Assembly: GCA_965242575.1 (NCBI GenBank)
Contig: OZ251461.1
Coordinates: forward strand, 2,170,001 to 2,234,000
From: JANQOH01 sp965242575
GTDB lineage: Bacteria; Pseudomonadota; Alphaproteobacteria; UBA7887
Direction: 5' to 3'
Length of the DNA: 64,000 bases
In this document: positions 43,990-53,002 of the stretch, one piece after another
Layout of the letters: the number at the start of each line of letters is the position of its first letter
How positions within the stretch are numbered: position 1 is the stretch's first letter
Notes under the pieces: model-generated
What the model was told of the DNA's origin: nothing
Databases searched by the model: none
The model's input: only the letters and a program-made list of their open reading frames with translations
Made by a program: the position numbers and the translations under genes

Positions 43990-44090
43990 CGGACAGCTCG
44001 AAAGCTCGCGCAGGCCGTTCGCCAGATAGCGCCGATACGAGACCGGCGCAAGCGCCAGGTTCGGGCCCGACACCCACGCGCATAGCGAGA
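43990..44090 (-). pseudogene. Decayed duplicate of the der 3' end
   Basis: The minus strand reads GPNLALAPVSYRRYLANGLR then ELSSCPEF, matching the Der C-terminal segment PPTFALFVNRPGG...SYLRYLANGLRDAFDLPG encoded ~550 bp downstream at 44580-44700. Similarity is confined to about 100 bp. It marks a duplication or recombination event beside the DUF1640-like genes. Confidence 0.6.
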
Positions 44091-44114
44091 ATTGCCGAGG
44101 CGGCGTATTCGCGC

Positions 44115-44143
44115 TTGCGCCGCGCCGTCGATCCGGGCTATCG
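44115..44143 (+). promoter_or_regulatory. Promoter-like block of a DUF1640-like gene
   Basis: TTGCGC, 17 bp, CTATCG then TCGTT, the same block as at 43276 and 58496. Confidence 0.55.
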
Positions 44144-44193
44144 TCGTTATCTTCGGAGCGCCCGGCCGCGTCCGGCGCGACACGGAGGACGAC

Positions 44194-44442
44194 ATGGCGG
44201 AAGCCGCGTTCGACACGCTCGCCTACACGCGCCGCCTCAAGGAAGCGGGCGTTACCGACACGCTTGCCGAAGCGCATGCAGACGCCTTGCGCGCGGCGTT
44301 CAACGAGGGCGTTGCCACCAGGGCCGATCTCTCGCGCCTCGAAGCGCGCCTTATCGCCCGCATTCATGGCGGGCTGATCGCGCTCGGAACCGCCATAAGC
44401 GCGTTGATCGTCGCCGCCGTAGCCATAATCGAGTTTCTGTAG
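44194..44442 (+). CDS. DUF1640/CCDC90-like membrane-anchored coiled-coil protein
   Basis: 82 residues: FDTLAYTRRLKEAGVTDTLA (N-terminal module), TRADLSRLEARLIARIHGG (coiled coil) and LIALGTAISALIVAAVAIIE (membrane helix). The tail from LEARLIARIHGG onward is nearly identical to that of the copy at 58572, while the N-terminal module is divergent, which suggests module exchange. The ribosome site GGAGGAC precedes ATG 44194. The gene converges on der. Confidence 0.7.
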   Translation: MAEAAFDTLAYTRRLKEAGVTDTLAEAHADALRAAFNEGVATRADLSRLEARLIARIHGGLIALGTAISALIVAAVAIIEFL

Positions 44443-44507
44443 CCTGGCGTCGGCGCCCGAACGCGCGTCGCGCGGCGGACGTCCGATCCCGGTAGCCTCC
44501 CCGCCCG

Positions 44508-45869
44508 TCATCCCCCGGCGCGGCGCGCCCTGCGGCGCTCGCGGACGTAGGGGTTGCGGCCGGCGCGGGCGAGCAGGCGGATCGGGGTGCCGGGCAGGTC
44601 GAAGGCGTCGCGCAGGCCGTTCGCCAAATAGCGCAGATACGACGCCGCCAGGCCGCCGGGCCGGTTGACGAACAGGGCGAAGGTCGGCGGGCGCGCCGAA
44701 ACCTGCGTCGCGTAGCGGACGCGCACGCGGCGCCCGCCGTCCAGCGGCGGGGGGTGGTGCTCCAGCATCGCCGCGAGCCAGCGGTTCAACTCCGCCGTCG
44801 GCAGGCGCCGGCTCCACACCTCGCGCGCGGCGAACGCCGCCGCCATCAGCGCGTCCGTTCCCGCCCCCGTGAGCGCCGAAACCGGGACCGGCGCCACGCC
44901 GCGCGACTGGGACAACGCCGCCCGCAGCCGCTCCGCGATCCGCCGCCGCTCCGCGCCGGGGCGGGAGACCAGGTCCCACTTGTTGGCGGCCACCGCCATC
45001 GCCCGGCCCTCCTCGGCGATCCCGCGCGCGATGGCGAAGTCCTGCCTGTCCAGCGGCGCCGCCGCGTCGACCGCCAGCACCGCGACCTGGCAGGCGGCGA
45101 TGGCGCGCCGCGCCGCGGCGGCGGAATCGCGCTCCGCCCGCTCCGAAACCCGGCTCGCGCGGCGCAGGCCCGCCGTATCGACGAGCTCCACCTCGCGCCC
45201 GCGCCAGCGCCAGGGGACGGAGATCGCGTCGCGCGTGATCCCCGCCTCCGGGCCGGCGAGCATCCGCGCCGCGCCGACGAGCCGGTTCACCAGCGTCGAC
45301 TTGCCGACGTTCGGCCGCCCCACCACCGCGAGGCGCAACACGTCCGCCGGCGCCTCCGCCGCCGCGCCGTCCGCCAGTTCCGGCCGCGCCGCCGCCATCG
45401 CCGCGTAGAGCTCGCCCATGCCCTCGCCGTGCTGGGCCGAGATCGCCACCGGCTCCCCGAGCCCCAGCGCGAAGGCGTCGAGGACGGCGTCGCCGCCGGC
45501 GGCGCCCTCCGCCTTGTTGACGAGCACCGCCACCGGGCGGCCGCGCCGGCGCAGCCACCGCGCGAAACTCCGGTCCGCCGGAGTCACGCCGGCCCGCCCG
45601 TCGAGGACGAACAGCGCCAGGTCGGCGGTGTCGAGGGCGGCGTCGGCGCCCGCCGTCATGCGGGCCTCCAGGCTGCCGCGCGCGGCGTCCTCCAGCCCCG
45701 CCGTGTCGATCAGCGCGAAGCGCGCCGGCCCCAGCCGCGCCGGCCCCTCGCGCCAGTCGCGGGTGGTTCCGGGCCGGTCGCCCACCAGCGCCAGCCGCCG
45801 CCCGGCGAGGCGGTTGAACAGCGTCGATTTGCCGACGTTCGGGCGCCCGACGATGGCGACGCGGAGCAC
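44508..45869 (-). CDS. der: Ribosome-assembly GTPase Der (EngA)
   Basis: A 453-residue tandem GTPase needed for 50S assembly. G1 motifs VAIVGRPNVGKSTLFNRLAG (~4) and LAVVGRPNVGKSTLVNRLVG (~179), DTAGL boxes in both domains, NKAE and NKWD specificity motifs, and a C-terminal KH-like domain (RVRYATQVSARPPTFALFVN). The GTG start at 45869 gives a normal N-terminus. It is the last gene of a minus-strand operon after the YfgM-like and BamB-like genes. Confidence 0.95.
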   Translation of the reverse strand: MLRVAIVGRPNVGKSTLFNRLAGRRLALVGDRPGTTRDWREGPARLGPARFALIDTAGLEDAARGSLEARMTAGADAALDTADLALFVLDGRAGVTPADRSFARWLRRRGRPVAVLVNKAEGAAGGDAVLDAFALGLGEPVAISAQHGEGMGELYAAMAAARPELADGAAAEAPADVLRLAVVGRPNVGKSTLVNRLVGAARMLAGPEAGITRDAISVPWRWRGREVELVDTAGLRRASRVSERAERDSAAAARRAIAACQVAVLAVDAAAPLDRQDFAIARGIAEEGRAMAVAANKWDLVSRPGAERRRIAERLRAALSQSRGVAPVPVSALTGAGTDALMAAAFAAREVWSRRLPTAELNRWLAAMLEHHPPPLDGGRRVRVRYATQVSARPPTFALFVNRPGGLAASYLRYLANGLRDAFDLPGTPIRLLARAGRNPYVRERRRARRAGG

Positions 45870-45880
45870 CGCCGCGCGTC

Positions 45881-47203
45881 CTACCGCAGGGCCACCAGGT
45901 CGGCGTCCCCGGTCAGCAGGTAGATCGCGCCGCCGGCGGCGATCGGCGCCGCCCGCGTCCCGCCCGCCACGGCGATGGAGTCCAGCGTTTTCCCGTCCTG
46001 CGGCGAGACGCGCAGCAGGACTCCGTGGCTGCCGGCGACGAACAGCGCGCCGCCCGCGAGCAGCGGCCCCGCCCACTGGATCGGGTCCTCCCGGTCCTCC
46101 GGGTCCTCGTAGCGGGGCAGGGGGGAGACCCAGCGGACGCGCCCGTCCTCGCGCCGCAGGCACACCAGCTCCGCGTCCACCGTCACCGCGTAGATGTGGT
46201 CGCCGGCCACCCACGGGGTCTGCGCGGTGGGAACCTCCCGGTCCCACAACCGCAGGCCGGAGCGCAGGTCGAGGGCGGCCATGCTGCCTCCCTGGCTGGC
46301 GACGAACGCCCGGTCGCCGTCGATGACCGGGCTCGCGTCCACGTCCGAAAGGCTCGTCCGCGCGCCGGGGCGGCCTTGCAGGATCGGCGAATCGCTCCAG
46401 GCGACGCGTCCGTTCTCGACCCGGAGCGCGAACACCTCGCCGGACGAATAGCCGGTCAGCACCAGGTCGCCGCTCGCCGCCGGCGTCGCCGCGCCGAGCA
46501 GGCCCGCCGGCTCGGCGATCCCCTCATGGGTCCACAGCGTCCGCCCGTCGGCGGCGTCGAGCGCCACCGTCCGGTTGTCGGAGGACACGGCGAAGACGCG
46601 CCCCCCGGCGACCGCCGGCGCGGCGCGGAACGGTCCGCCGGCGCGCCGCCGCCACACCACCGAGCCGTCGCCGGCGTCGAGCGCCGCCGCCTCGCCGAAC
46701 GCCGTCGCCGCATAGACCACTCCATCGGCGAACGTCACTCCGCCGCCGAAACTGGCGTCGACGTCCTCGTCCTCCGGCAGCAGGCCGCGCGACCAGACGC
46801 GCCGCCCCGTCTCCAGGTCGAGCGCCACCGCCGTCGACCGCGAATCGAGCAGGAAGGCGCGGCCCCCGGCGATGACCGGCGCGGAGAGGATGCGGTTCTC
46901 GCCGTCCTCCCCGGACCCGGCGGCGCGCCGCCAGCGCAGGACGGGCCGCTCGCCGGCGGCGACGTGGTGGAGGACATGCGTCGGCCCGCCCCAGGGCGCC
47001 GGCCATTCGGCGTTGGCGACCGGCTCCGGCAGCGTCACCGCCGCGCCGCCGAGCTCCGGGTCCGCCTCCAGCGCGCGCTCCAGCAGCAGGATCGACACCC
47101 GCTCTCCCGGCAGGATCTCCTCGGCGCCGCCGCCGAACCATCCCCCCTCGCACCCGCCGAGCGCGAGCGCCGCCGCCGCGGCGAGTCCGGCGCGGGCGTT
47201 CAC
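45881..47203 (-). CDS. bamB: BamB-like PQQ-repeat outer-membrane assembly lipoprotein
   Basis: A 440-residue protein. Signal peptide with lipobox LALGGCEGG (Cys ~18), then an eight-bladed propeller of PQQ-type repeats (for example ALDLETGRRVWSRG, ALDAADGRTLWTHEG, ALDLRSGLRLWDRE, CLRREDGRVRWVSP). BamB helps deliver barrel proteins to BamA. GTG 47203 overlaps the upstream TPR gene's stop. The yfgM-bamB-der order is conserved in proteobacteria and supports the call. Confidence 0.85.
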   Translation of the reverse strand: MNARAGLAAAAALALGGCEGGWFGGGAEEILPGERVSILLLERALEADPELGGAAVTLPEPVANAEWPAPWGGPTHVLHHVAAGERPVLRWRRAAGSGEDGENRILSAPVIAGGRAFLLDSRSTAVALDLETGRRVWSRGLLPEDEDVDASFGGGVTFADGVVYAATAFGEAAALDAGDGSVVWRRRAGGPFRAAPAVAGGRVFAVSSDNRTVALDAADGRTLWTHEGIAEPAGLLGAATPAASGDLVLTGYSSGEVFALRVENGRVAWSDSPILQGRPGARTSLSDVDASPVIDGDRAFVASQGGSMAALDLRSGLRLWDREVPTAQTPWVAGDHIYAVTVDAELVCLRREDGRVRWVSPLPRYEDPEDREDPIQWAGPLLAGGALFVAGSHGVLLRVSPQDGKTLDSIAVAGGTRAAPIAAGGAIYLLTGDADLVALR

Positions 47204-47862
47204 CCGCCGCCGCCGGGCGCCGGCGCGCCCAGCGCCGCCGCCAGGCTCTCGGCCCGCGCGCGGGCGCCGTCGGGCGCGCCGGCCTCGTCGCGCAGCGCCG
47301 CGAACTCCTGGCGCGCCTCGGTCAGCCGGCCGTCTTGCAGGGCGGCGGCGGCCAGCATCTCGCGCGCCAGGAACCGCCACGGCCCGGCGCCGTCGGCGAT
47401 GGGCCGGAGGCGCCCCTCGGCCGCGCGCGTCTCGCCGGCGTCGACGAGATGCTGCGACGCCAGCACCTGCGCGAGCTCCGTGTAGAGCGGGTCGGCGCCG
47501 GAATCGATCAGCCGGTTGTAGGCGGCGATGGCGCCCGGCCGGTCGCCCGCCTGGACCAGCATCGCCGCCTGCCGCAGCCGGGCCAGCGCCGCATAGGCGC
47601 CGTCCTCGCCGTCGGCGAATTGGCCGAAGGCCCGCGCCGAGGCGTCGTAACTCCCCTCCTCGGCCAGCCGCATCGCCTCGGTGAACCGGGCGCCGCGGTC
47701 GAGCGCCGCCGACTCCACATGCGCCCGCCACCCGACGACCGCCGCCACGCCGACCACCAGCGCCGCCGCGCCGCCGCCGGCATGCCAGCGCCAGCGCCGC
47801 CACAACGCCGTCAACCGGTCGCGCCGGACGTCCTCGTCGACTTCCCGGAAGATATCGACCAC
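47200..47862 (-). CDS. YfgM-like TPR membrane protein
   Basis: A 220-residue protein: short charged N-terminus (VDIFREVDEDVRRDRLTALW), one membrane helix (AAALVVGVAAVVGWRAHV, ~33-50), then periplasmic TPR-like helices rich in Ala. YfgM links the Sec translocon to periplasmic chaperones. GTG 47862 was chosen because homology starts there. It is the first gene of the operon with bamB and der (GTGA overlap with bamB). Confidence 0.7.
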   Translation of the reverse strand: MVDIFREVDEDVRRDRLTALWRRWRWHAGGGAAALVVGVAAVVGWRAHVESAALDRGARFTEAMRLAEEGSYDASARAFGQFADGEDGAYAALARLRQAAMLVQAGDRPGAIAAYNRLIDSGADPLYTELAQVLASQHLVDAGETRAAEGRLRPIADGAGPWRFLAREMLAAAALQDGRLTEARQEFAALRDEAGAPDGARARAESLAAALGAPAPGGGG

Positions 47863-48015
47863 GCCACGAAACCCGTTCGGACCGAGGGAAGGCGGCAATC
47901 TAGCCCGCCGGCTCCGGGAAGACAATCGCGGAATCGCCCCGCCCGCCGCACGAGAGGCTTGCCGCCGCGCGCGGCTTGCGACACCTTGCGAGCGCGGCAG
48001 GACACGGAGGCGGCC

Positions 48016-49047
48016 ATGACGCCCTTCATCGATTCCCGCGACATCCGCGACGACGGAGGCGCCCTCGCCGCGCGGATGGCGCGCGACGGCTACCTGTTCA
48101 TCGGCGGGCTTCTCGACCCCGGCCGCGTCGCCGCGCTCGGCGCGCGCCTGCGCGCCGTCGCCCGCGAGGCGGGCTGGATCTCCGACGGCGACGGAACCGC
48201 CATAGCCGAGGCCGCCTGCGTCGACCCGGACGACGCCTGGGTGGCTGTGGCGCGGCGGATGTACCGGCGCCCCGAACTGCACGCGCTGGCGCACGACCCC
48301 GCCGTCATCGGCCTCGTCGCGCGCCTGGTCGGGGCGCCGGTCCTCGTCCATCCCAAGGTCATCCCGCGCTGCATCTTTCCCCGCCGCCTCGAGTTCACCA
48401 CCCCGGCGCACCAGGACTTCCCGCACATCCAGGGGACCGAGGCGACTTACGCCGCGTGGATTCCCCTGGGCGATTGCCCGGTGGAGATGGGCGGCCTCCA
48501 GGTCGCCGCCGGGTCGCACGGGGAGGGGGTGCGCCCGTTCCGCGTCTCCAGCGGCGCCGGGGCGATGGAGACGCGCGACCCGCTCGACGGGCGCTGGACC
48601 GGCGGCGATTTCGCGGCCGGCGACGTCCTCTTTTTCCACAGCATGACGGTGCACAAGGGCCTGCCCAACCGGTCGCGCCGCCTGCGCCTGTCCATCGACG
48701 CGCGCTACCAGGACGCGGCCGCCCCCATCGCCCGGCACTCGCTCGAACCCTATTCCGGCATGGGCGAGTGGGAGGAGATCTACGCCGGCTGGCCCGCCGA
48801 TGCGCCCGCCTGGCGCTGGCGCGGCAAGCCGCTGGCCTTCGCCGATTTCGACTGGCGCTGGTACGAGGAGCGCGACCGGCAGGCGTTCGCGCTGGCCGAG
48901 GCCGGGGACCGCGGCGCCCGCGCGTCGCTCCAGCGCGTCGCGCAGCGCGACCCCGACGCCGCCAAGCGGGCGCGCGCCGAGCGCCTGATCGCCGCCCTCG
49001 ACCGCGCCCCGCGCAATTCCGGCGATGCCGCCCGCGCCGCCGGCTGA
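48016..49047 (+). CDS. Phytanoyl-CoA dioxygenase-family protein
   Basis: A 343-residue Fe(II)/2-oxoglutarate oxygenase with the HxD iron ligands in TPAHQDFPHIQGTEATYAAW (~131), the distal His in MTVHKGLPNRSRRLRLSID (~211) and the 2-oxoglutarate Arg in the same strand. Family members hydroxylate lipids, alkaloids or small acids; the substrate here is unknown. GGAGG precedes ATG 48016. The 3' end overlaps the carboxylase gene by 23 bp. Confidence 0.85.
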   Translation: MTPFIDSRDIRDDGGALAARMARDGYLFIGGLLDPGRVAALGARLRAVAREAGWISDGDGTAIAEAACVDPDDAWVAVARRMYRRPELHALAHDPAVIGLVARLVGAPVLVHPKVIPRCIFPRRLEFTTPAHQDFPHIQGTEATYAAWIPLGDCPVEMGGLQVAAGSHGEGVRPFRVSSGAGAMETRDPLDGRWTGGDFAAGDVLFFHSMTVHKGLPNRSRRLRLSIDARYQDAAAPIARHSLEPYSGMGEWEEIYAGWPADAPAWRWRGKPLAFADFDWRWYEERDRQAFALAEAGDRGARASLQRVAQRDPDAAKRARAERLIAALDRAPRNSGDAARAAG

Positions 49048-50605
49048 CGACCCCGGAGCGCCCTGGCGGCGGGAACTGGAGGACCTGCGGCGGGTCCGGG
49101 CGCTCGGCGCGGCGCAGGGCGGCCCGGAGGCCATCGCCCGCCAGCGCGCCAAGGGGCGGATGACGGTCCGCGAACGCATCGACGCCGTGCTCGACCCCGA
49201 CTCGTTCCGCGAGGTCGGAGTCGGCGCCGGCGGCGCCGAGCGCGGGCCGGACGGCGCGCTGGAGGGGTTCGTTCCCGCCAATTTCGTGCTCGGGTTCGGC
49301 AAGGCGAACGGGCGGCGCTGCGTCGTCGGCGGCGAGGACTTCACCCTCAAGGGCGGCTCGCCCAACGCCGCCGGGCTGCGCAAGAGCGTCTATGCCGAGA
49401 GTCTCGCCATCCGCCACCGCGTCCCGCTGGTCCGCCTCCACGAGGGCGGCGGCGGCGCCGTCGGCGGCGGCGGATCCGGGACCGTCGGGACCGCCGCCGG
49501 CGGGGTCCACCGCTTCCGCGTCATCGCCGAGGCGATGGCCAGCGTTCCCGTCGCCGCCGCCGCCCTGGGGCCGGTCGCCGGCCTGCCGGCGGCGCGCCTC
49601 GTCGCCGCGCATTTCTCCGTCATGTCGCGGCGGACGGCGCAGATCCTCATCGCCGGCCCCGCCATCGTCCGCCGCGCCATCGGCGAGCGCAAGTCCAAGG
49701 AGGAGCTCGGCGGGGCGGAGGTCCACGGCCGCAACGGAGTCGTCGACAACGTCGCCGAGGACGAGGCGGACGCATTGAACCAGATTCGCAGGTTTCTATC
49801 CTACATGCCGAATAACGTGTGGGAATTGCCGCCGCGCATCGATCCGGAGGACGACCCCGCGCGGCGCGCGCCGGAGCTCGCATCGGTCGTTCCGCGCGAC
49901 CGCCGCAAATTGTTCGACATGCGCCGCGCGCTCGCGCTCGTGCTCGACCGCGGGAGCTTCTTCGAGATCGGGCGGGGCTACGGGCGCGGCCAGATAACCG
50001 GCCTCGCGCGCCTCGCCGGCCAGCCGGTCGGCGTGCTGGCGAACGATTGCCGCCACCTCGCCGGGGCGATGACCGCCGCCGGGGCGGACAAGGTTCGCCG
50101 CTTCGTCGAACTGTGCCAGACCTTTCACCTGCCGGTCGCGAGTTTCGTCGACGAGCCCGGCTTCATGATCGGCAGCGCCGCCGAGCGGGAAGGGACCATC
50201 CGCGCCGGCGCGGCGGCGGTGCTCACCGTCGCCGCGTCGACCGTGCCGTGGGCGTCGGTGATGGTCCGCAAGTCGTTCGGCGTGGCCCAGGCGGCGCATT
50301 ACGGCTCCGAGGGCTACGTCCTCGCCTGGCCGTCGGCGGAGGCGGGCGCCTTGCCCGTGGAGGGCGGCGTCGCGGTGAAATACGGGCGCGAGATCGCCGC
50401 CGCGCCCGATCCGGAGGCGCGCCGCCGCGCGCTGGAGGCGGAGATGGCGGCGGCCAACGCGCCGGGGCCGCGCGCCGAATCGTTCTCGGTCCACGAACTC
50501 ATCGACCCGCGCGACACGCGGCCGATGCTGTGCGAGTGGGTGGAGTCGATCCAGTCGATGCTGCCCGGACTCGCCGGCCCGGGCGCCTTTCCGCCGCGTC
50601 CGTAG
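49025..50605 (+). CDS. Acyl-CoA carboxylase beta (carboxyltransferase) subunit
   Basis: A 526-residue biotin-dependent carboxyltransferase of the propionyl/methylcrotonyl-CoA type: RQRAKGRMTVRERIDAVLDP (~38), the oxyanion-hole glycines in HEGGGGAVGGGGSGTVG (~139) and FVDEPGFMIGSAAEREGTIR (~375). No biotin carboxylase/BCCP alpha subunit is adjacent, so the partner must be encoded elsewhere. The substrate cannot be assigned. Confidence 0.85.
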   Translation: MPPAPPADDPGAPWRRELEDLRRVRALGAAQGGPEAIARQRAKGRMTVRERIDAVLDPDSFREVGVGAGGAERGPDGALEGFVPANFVLGFGKANGRRCVVGGEDFTLKGGSPNAAGLRKSVYAESLAIRHRVPLVRLHEGGGGAVGGGGSGTVGTAAGGVHRFRVIAEAMASVPVAAAALGPVAGLPAARLVAAHFSVMSRRTAQILIAGPAIVRRAIGERKSKEELGGAEVHGRNGVVDNVAEDEADALNQIRRFLSYMPNNVWELPPRIDPEDDPARRAPELASVVPRDRRKLFDMRRALALVLDRGSFFEIGRGYGRGQITGLARLAGQPVGVLANDCRHLAGAMTAAGADKVRRFVELCQTFHLPVASFVDEPGFMIGSAAEREGTIRAGAAAVLTVAASTVPWASVMVRKSFGVAQAAHYGSEGYVLAWPSAEAGALPVEGGVAVKYGREIAAAPDPEARRRALEAEMAAANAPGPRAESFSVHELIDPRDTRPMLCEWVESIQSMLPGLAGPGAFPPRP

Positions 50606-50644
50606 ATCGTCCGCGGATCGGGCGGCGGCGGAGGGGGGAAGGGG

Positions 50645-50678
50645 GGCCGGAACGGCGGGAAGTCCCGCCTCTCCGGCC
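50645..50678. terminator. Bidirectional hairpin between convergent genes
   Basis: GGCCGGA-AC-GGCGGGA, two-base loop, TCCCGCC-TC-TCCGGCC: two stacked 7-bp stems between the carboxylase gene and mucR, which converge. No U-tract is evident. Confidence 0.65.
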
Positions 50679-50694
50679 GTCCCGCTTCGTCGTC

Positions 50695-51201
50695 CTACTT
50701 GGAGCTTTTCGCGCCCCGTCCCCGCCGCTTGTGGCCGAGGCGGTTCTTCTTGGCGGCCTCGGAGCGGGCCTTGGAGTAGCTCGGCGCGACCATCGGGTAG
50801 TCCGGGGGGAGGCCCCACTTGGCGCGGTAATCCGCCGGCGACAGGCCGTAGGCGGTGCGCAGGTGCCGCTTGAGCATCTTCAGATGCTTCCCGTCCTCGA
50901 GGCAGACGAGGTATTCGGGCTGGATGGTGTCCTCGATCGGCATCGTCGGCTTCCGCGCGACGAACGCCTCGCGCTCCGGCGCGCTGCCGGCGTCCGGCGC
51001 TCCGCCCGCGGCCGGCGCGGGCGCCGCGGCGGGGGCGGGGGCCGCGCCGCCGGTGTCCGACAGCGAGCCGTAAACGGTCTGGATCAGGTCCGGTATCTGC
51101 GACGCCGGCAGCGGGTTGTGGCTGACGTAGGCGGACACGATGTCGGCGGCCATCGCCAGAACCGACGGGTCGCCATCGTTGCTTCGGGCTTCGATTGGCA
51201 T
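50695..51201 (-). CDS. mucR: MucR/Ros-family transcriptional regulator
   Basis: A 168-residue protein. The N-terminal helical region (AMAADIVSAYVSHNPLPASQ) mediates oligomerisation. A Pro/Ala linker follows (~55-75), then the Ros-type zinc finger YLVCLEDGKHLKMLKRHLRT (~106) and YGLSPADYRAKWGLPPDYPM. Family members repress or silence horizontally acquired and virulence or exopolysaccharide genes in alphaproteobacteria. GGAAGGTGAGA precedes ATG 51201. The basic tail (KKNRLGHKRRGRGAKSSK) should help DNA binding. Confidence 0.92.
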   Translation of the reverse strand: MPIEARSNDGDPSVLAMAADIVSAYVSHNPLPASQIPDLIQTVYGSLSDTGGAAPAPAAAPAPAAGGAPDAGSAPEREAFVARKPTMPIEDTIQPEYLVCLEDGKHLKMLKRHLRTAYGLSPADYRAKWGLPPDYPMVAPSYSKARSEAAKKNRLGHKRRGRGAKSSK

Positions 51202-51381
51202 TCTCACCTTCCTTCGCAAGGGCGGTTGCGCGTGTCATTTATAATATCGCGCGCGCCTGTCAATGAAAAATCGCCGATCTGCGAATTATTCCGCGCCGCG
51301 CCGCCGGGGCCGGCGCGCCGCCTTGCCGTCCGGGCGCAAATCGATGTGTAATGGACAAGCAAACTCCACCGGAGCGCCGCC

Positions 51382-52959
51382 ATGATCCGTTTCGCGCGCC
51401 GCGCCGCGGCGTCCGCCGCCGCCCTCCTTCTCGCCGCCGCCCCGCCCGCCGCCGGCGAATCGACGCTGCGCGTCGTCCCGCACGCCGACCTGAAGAACCT
51501 CGATCCGATCTGGACCACCGCCTACATCAGCCGCAACCACGGCTACATGGTGTACGACACCCTGTTCGCCCTCGACGAGACCCTCGAGGTCCGCCCGCAA
51601 ATGGTCGAGGACTGGTCGGCGAGCGCCGACGGCCTGGTGTGGACCTTCCGCTTGCGCGACGGCCTGTTCTGGCACGACGGGGCGCCGGTGACGGCGGCCG
51701 ATTGCGTCGCCTCCATAAGGCGCTGGGGCGCGCGCGACGGCATGGGGCAGAAACTCATGGACGCCGCCCGGGGCCTCGAGATCGTCGACGACCGGACCTT
51801 TACGCTGACCCTGAAGGCGCCCTACGGCCTCGTCCTGCAATCGCTCGGCAAGATTTCGTCGAACGTGCCGTTCATGATGCCGGCCCGCCTCGCCGAGACC
51901 GACCCGTTCGAACAGGTTTCCGAAACCATCGGCTCCGGGCCGTTCATGTTCGTCGCCGAGGAATGGGTTCCGGGCGCGAAGGCGGTCTACGTCCGCAACC
52001 CGGACTACGCGCCGCGCGCCGAGGCGCCGAGCTTCGCCGCCGGCGGCAAGCGCGCCAAGGTCGACCGCGTCGAATGGCTTTACATCCCCGATTCGGCGAC
52101 GGCGATGAACGCGCTCGTCTCCGGCGAGGTGGATTACTTCGAATTGCCGCCGCACGACCTGCTGCCGATCATGGAGGCGAGCCCCGGAGTCGTCGTCGAA
52201 ACCCTCGATTCGCTCGGCAACCAGGGCTGGATCCGCTTGAACCACCGCTTGCCGCCGTTCGACGACCCGAAGATGCGCCGGGCGGTGCTGTGGGCGGTCG
52301 ACCAGTCGCACTACCTGCGCGCGACCATCGGCGACCCGACCTATTTCAGCCCCTGCGCCGCCTATTTCGGCTGCGGGACCCCGTTCGAGACCGATGCCGG
52401 GGCGGAGCCGCTGGCGGCGCAGGACCTCGACCGCGCCCGCGCCCTCGTCGCCGAATCCGGCTATGACGGCCGCCCGGTCGTCATCCTCCAGGCGACCGAC
52501 ATCCCCATCAACAGCGGCGCCGCCCTCGTCACCGCCCAGCTGCTGCGCGAGATCGGCGTCGCCGCCGAGCTCCAGGCCATGGACTGGAGCACGCTCACCT
52601 CGCGGCGCGCCGTTTCCGGCCCGGTCGAGGAGGGCGGGTGGAACGTCTTTATCACCTGGTGGATCGGCGCCGACATCCTCAATCCGGTGGCGAATATCGG
52701 CGTTTCCGGCGGCTGCCTGGAGCGGGCGTGGTTCGGCTGGCCGTGCGACCCGCTCATCGAGGAGCTGCGCGACCGCTTCGCCCGCGCCGTCGGCTTCGAC
52801 GAACAATTCCGCCTCGCCGAGGAGGTGCAAAGGCGCGCCCTCGAAATCGTCGCCTACGCCAATTTCGGGCGCTGGTTCAATCCGGTGGCCTATCGCGACG
52901 ACCTGTCCGGCCTGATCCGCGCGCCGGCGCCGTTCTTCTGGAACATCGAGAAGCGCTGA
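51382..52959 (+). CDS. Peptide/solute ABC transporter substrate-binding protein
   Basis: A 525-residue family 5 binding protein. It has a signal peptide (RRAAASAAALLLAAAPPAAG) and domain signatures TLRVVPHADLKNLDPIW and LVWTFRLRDGLFWHDGAPVT (~92). These periplasmic receptors bind peptides, nickel, opines or similar solutes; specificity is not readable. It is followed by two permeases and a fused ATPase in one operon with short gaps. Confidence 0.9.
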   Translation: MIRFARRAAASAAALLLAAAPPAAGESTLRVVPHADLKNLDPIWTTAYISRNHGYMVYDTLFALDETLEVRPQMVEDWSASADGLVWTFRLRDGLFWHDGAPVTAADCVASIRRWGARDGMGQKLMDAARGLEIVDDRTFTLTLKAPYGLVLQSLGKISSNVPFMMPARLAETDPFEQVSETIGSGPFMFVAEEWVPGAKAVYVRNPDYAPRAEAPSFAAGGKRAKVDRVEWLYIPDSATAMNALVSGEVDYFELPPHDLLPIMEASPGVVVETLDSLGNQGWIRLNHRLPPFDDPKMRRAVLWAVDQSHYLRATIGDPTYFSPCAAYFGCGTPFETDAGAEPLAAQDLDRARALVAESGYDGRPVVILQATDIPINSGAALVTAQLLREIGVAAELQAMDWSTLTSRRAVSGPVEEGGWNVFITWWIGADILNPVANIGVSGGCLERAWFGWPCDPLIEELRDRFARAVGFDEQFRLAEEVQRRALEIVAYANFGRWFNPVAYRDDLSGLIRAPAPFFWNIEKR

Positions 52960-53002
52960 TCCGCCGCGCCGCCGCCGCGGAAGGCCGCCCGGTGATCGCC
53001 CC

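Noticed and set aside
43620..44090. A complete hicAB toxin-antitoxin pair
   Set aside because: No frame encoding a HicA-like double-stranded RNA-binding toxin on either side of the HicB-like gene.
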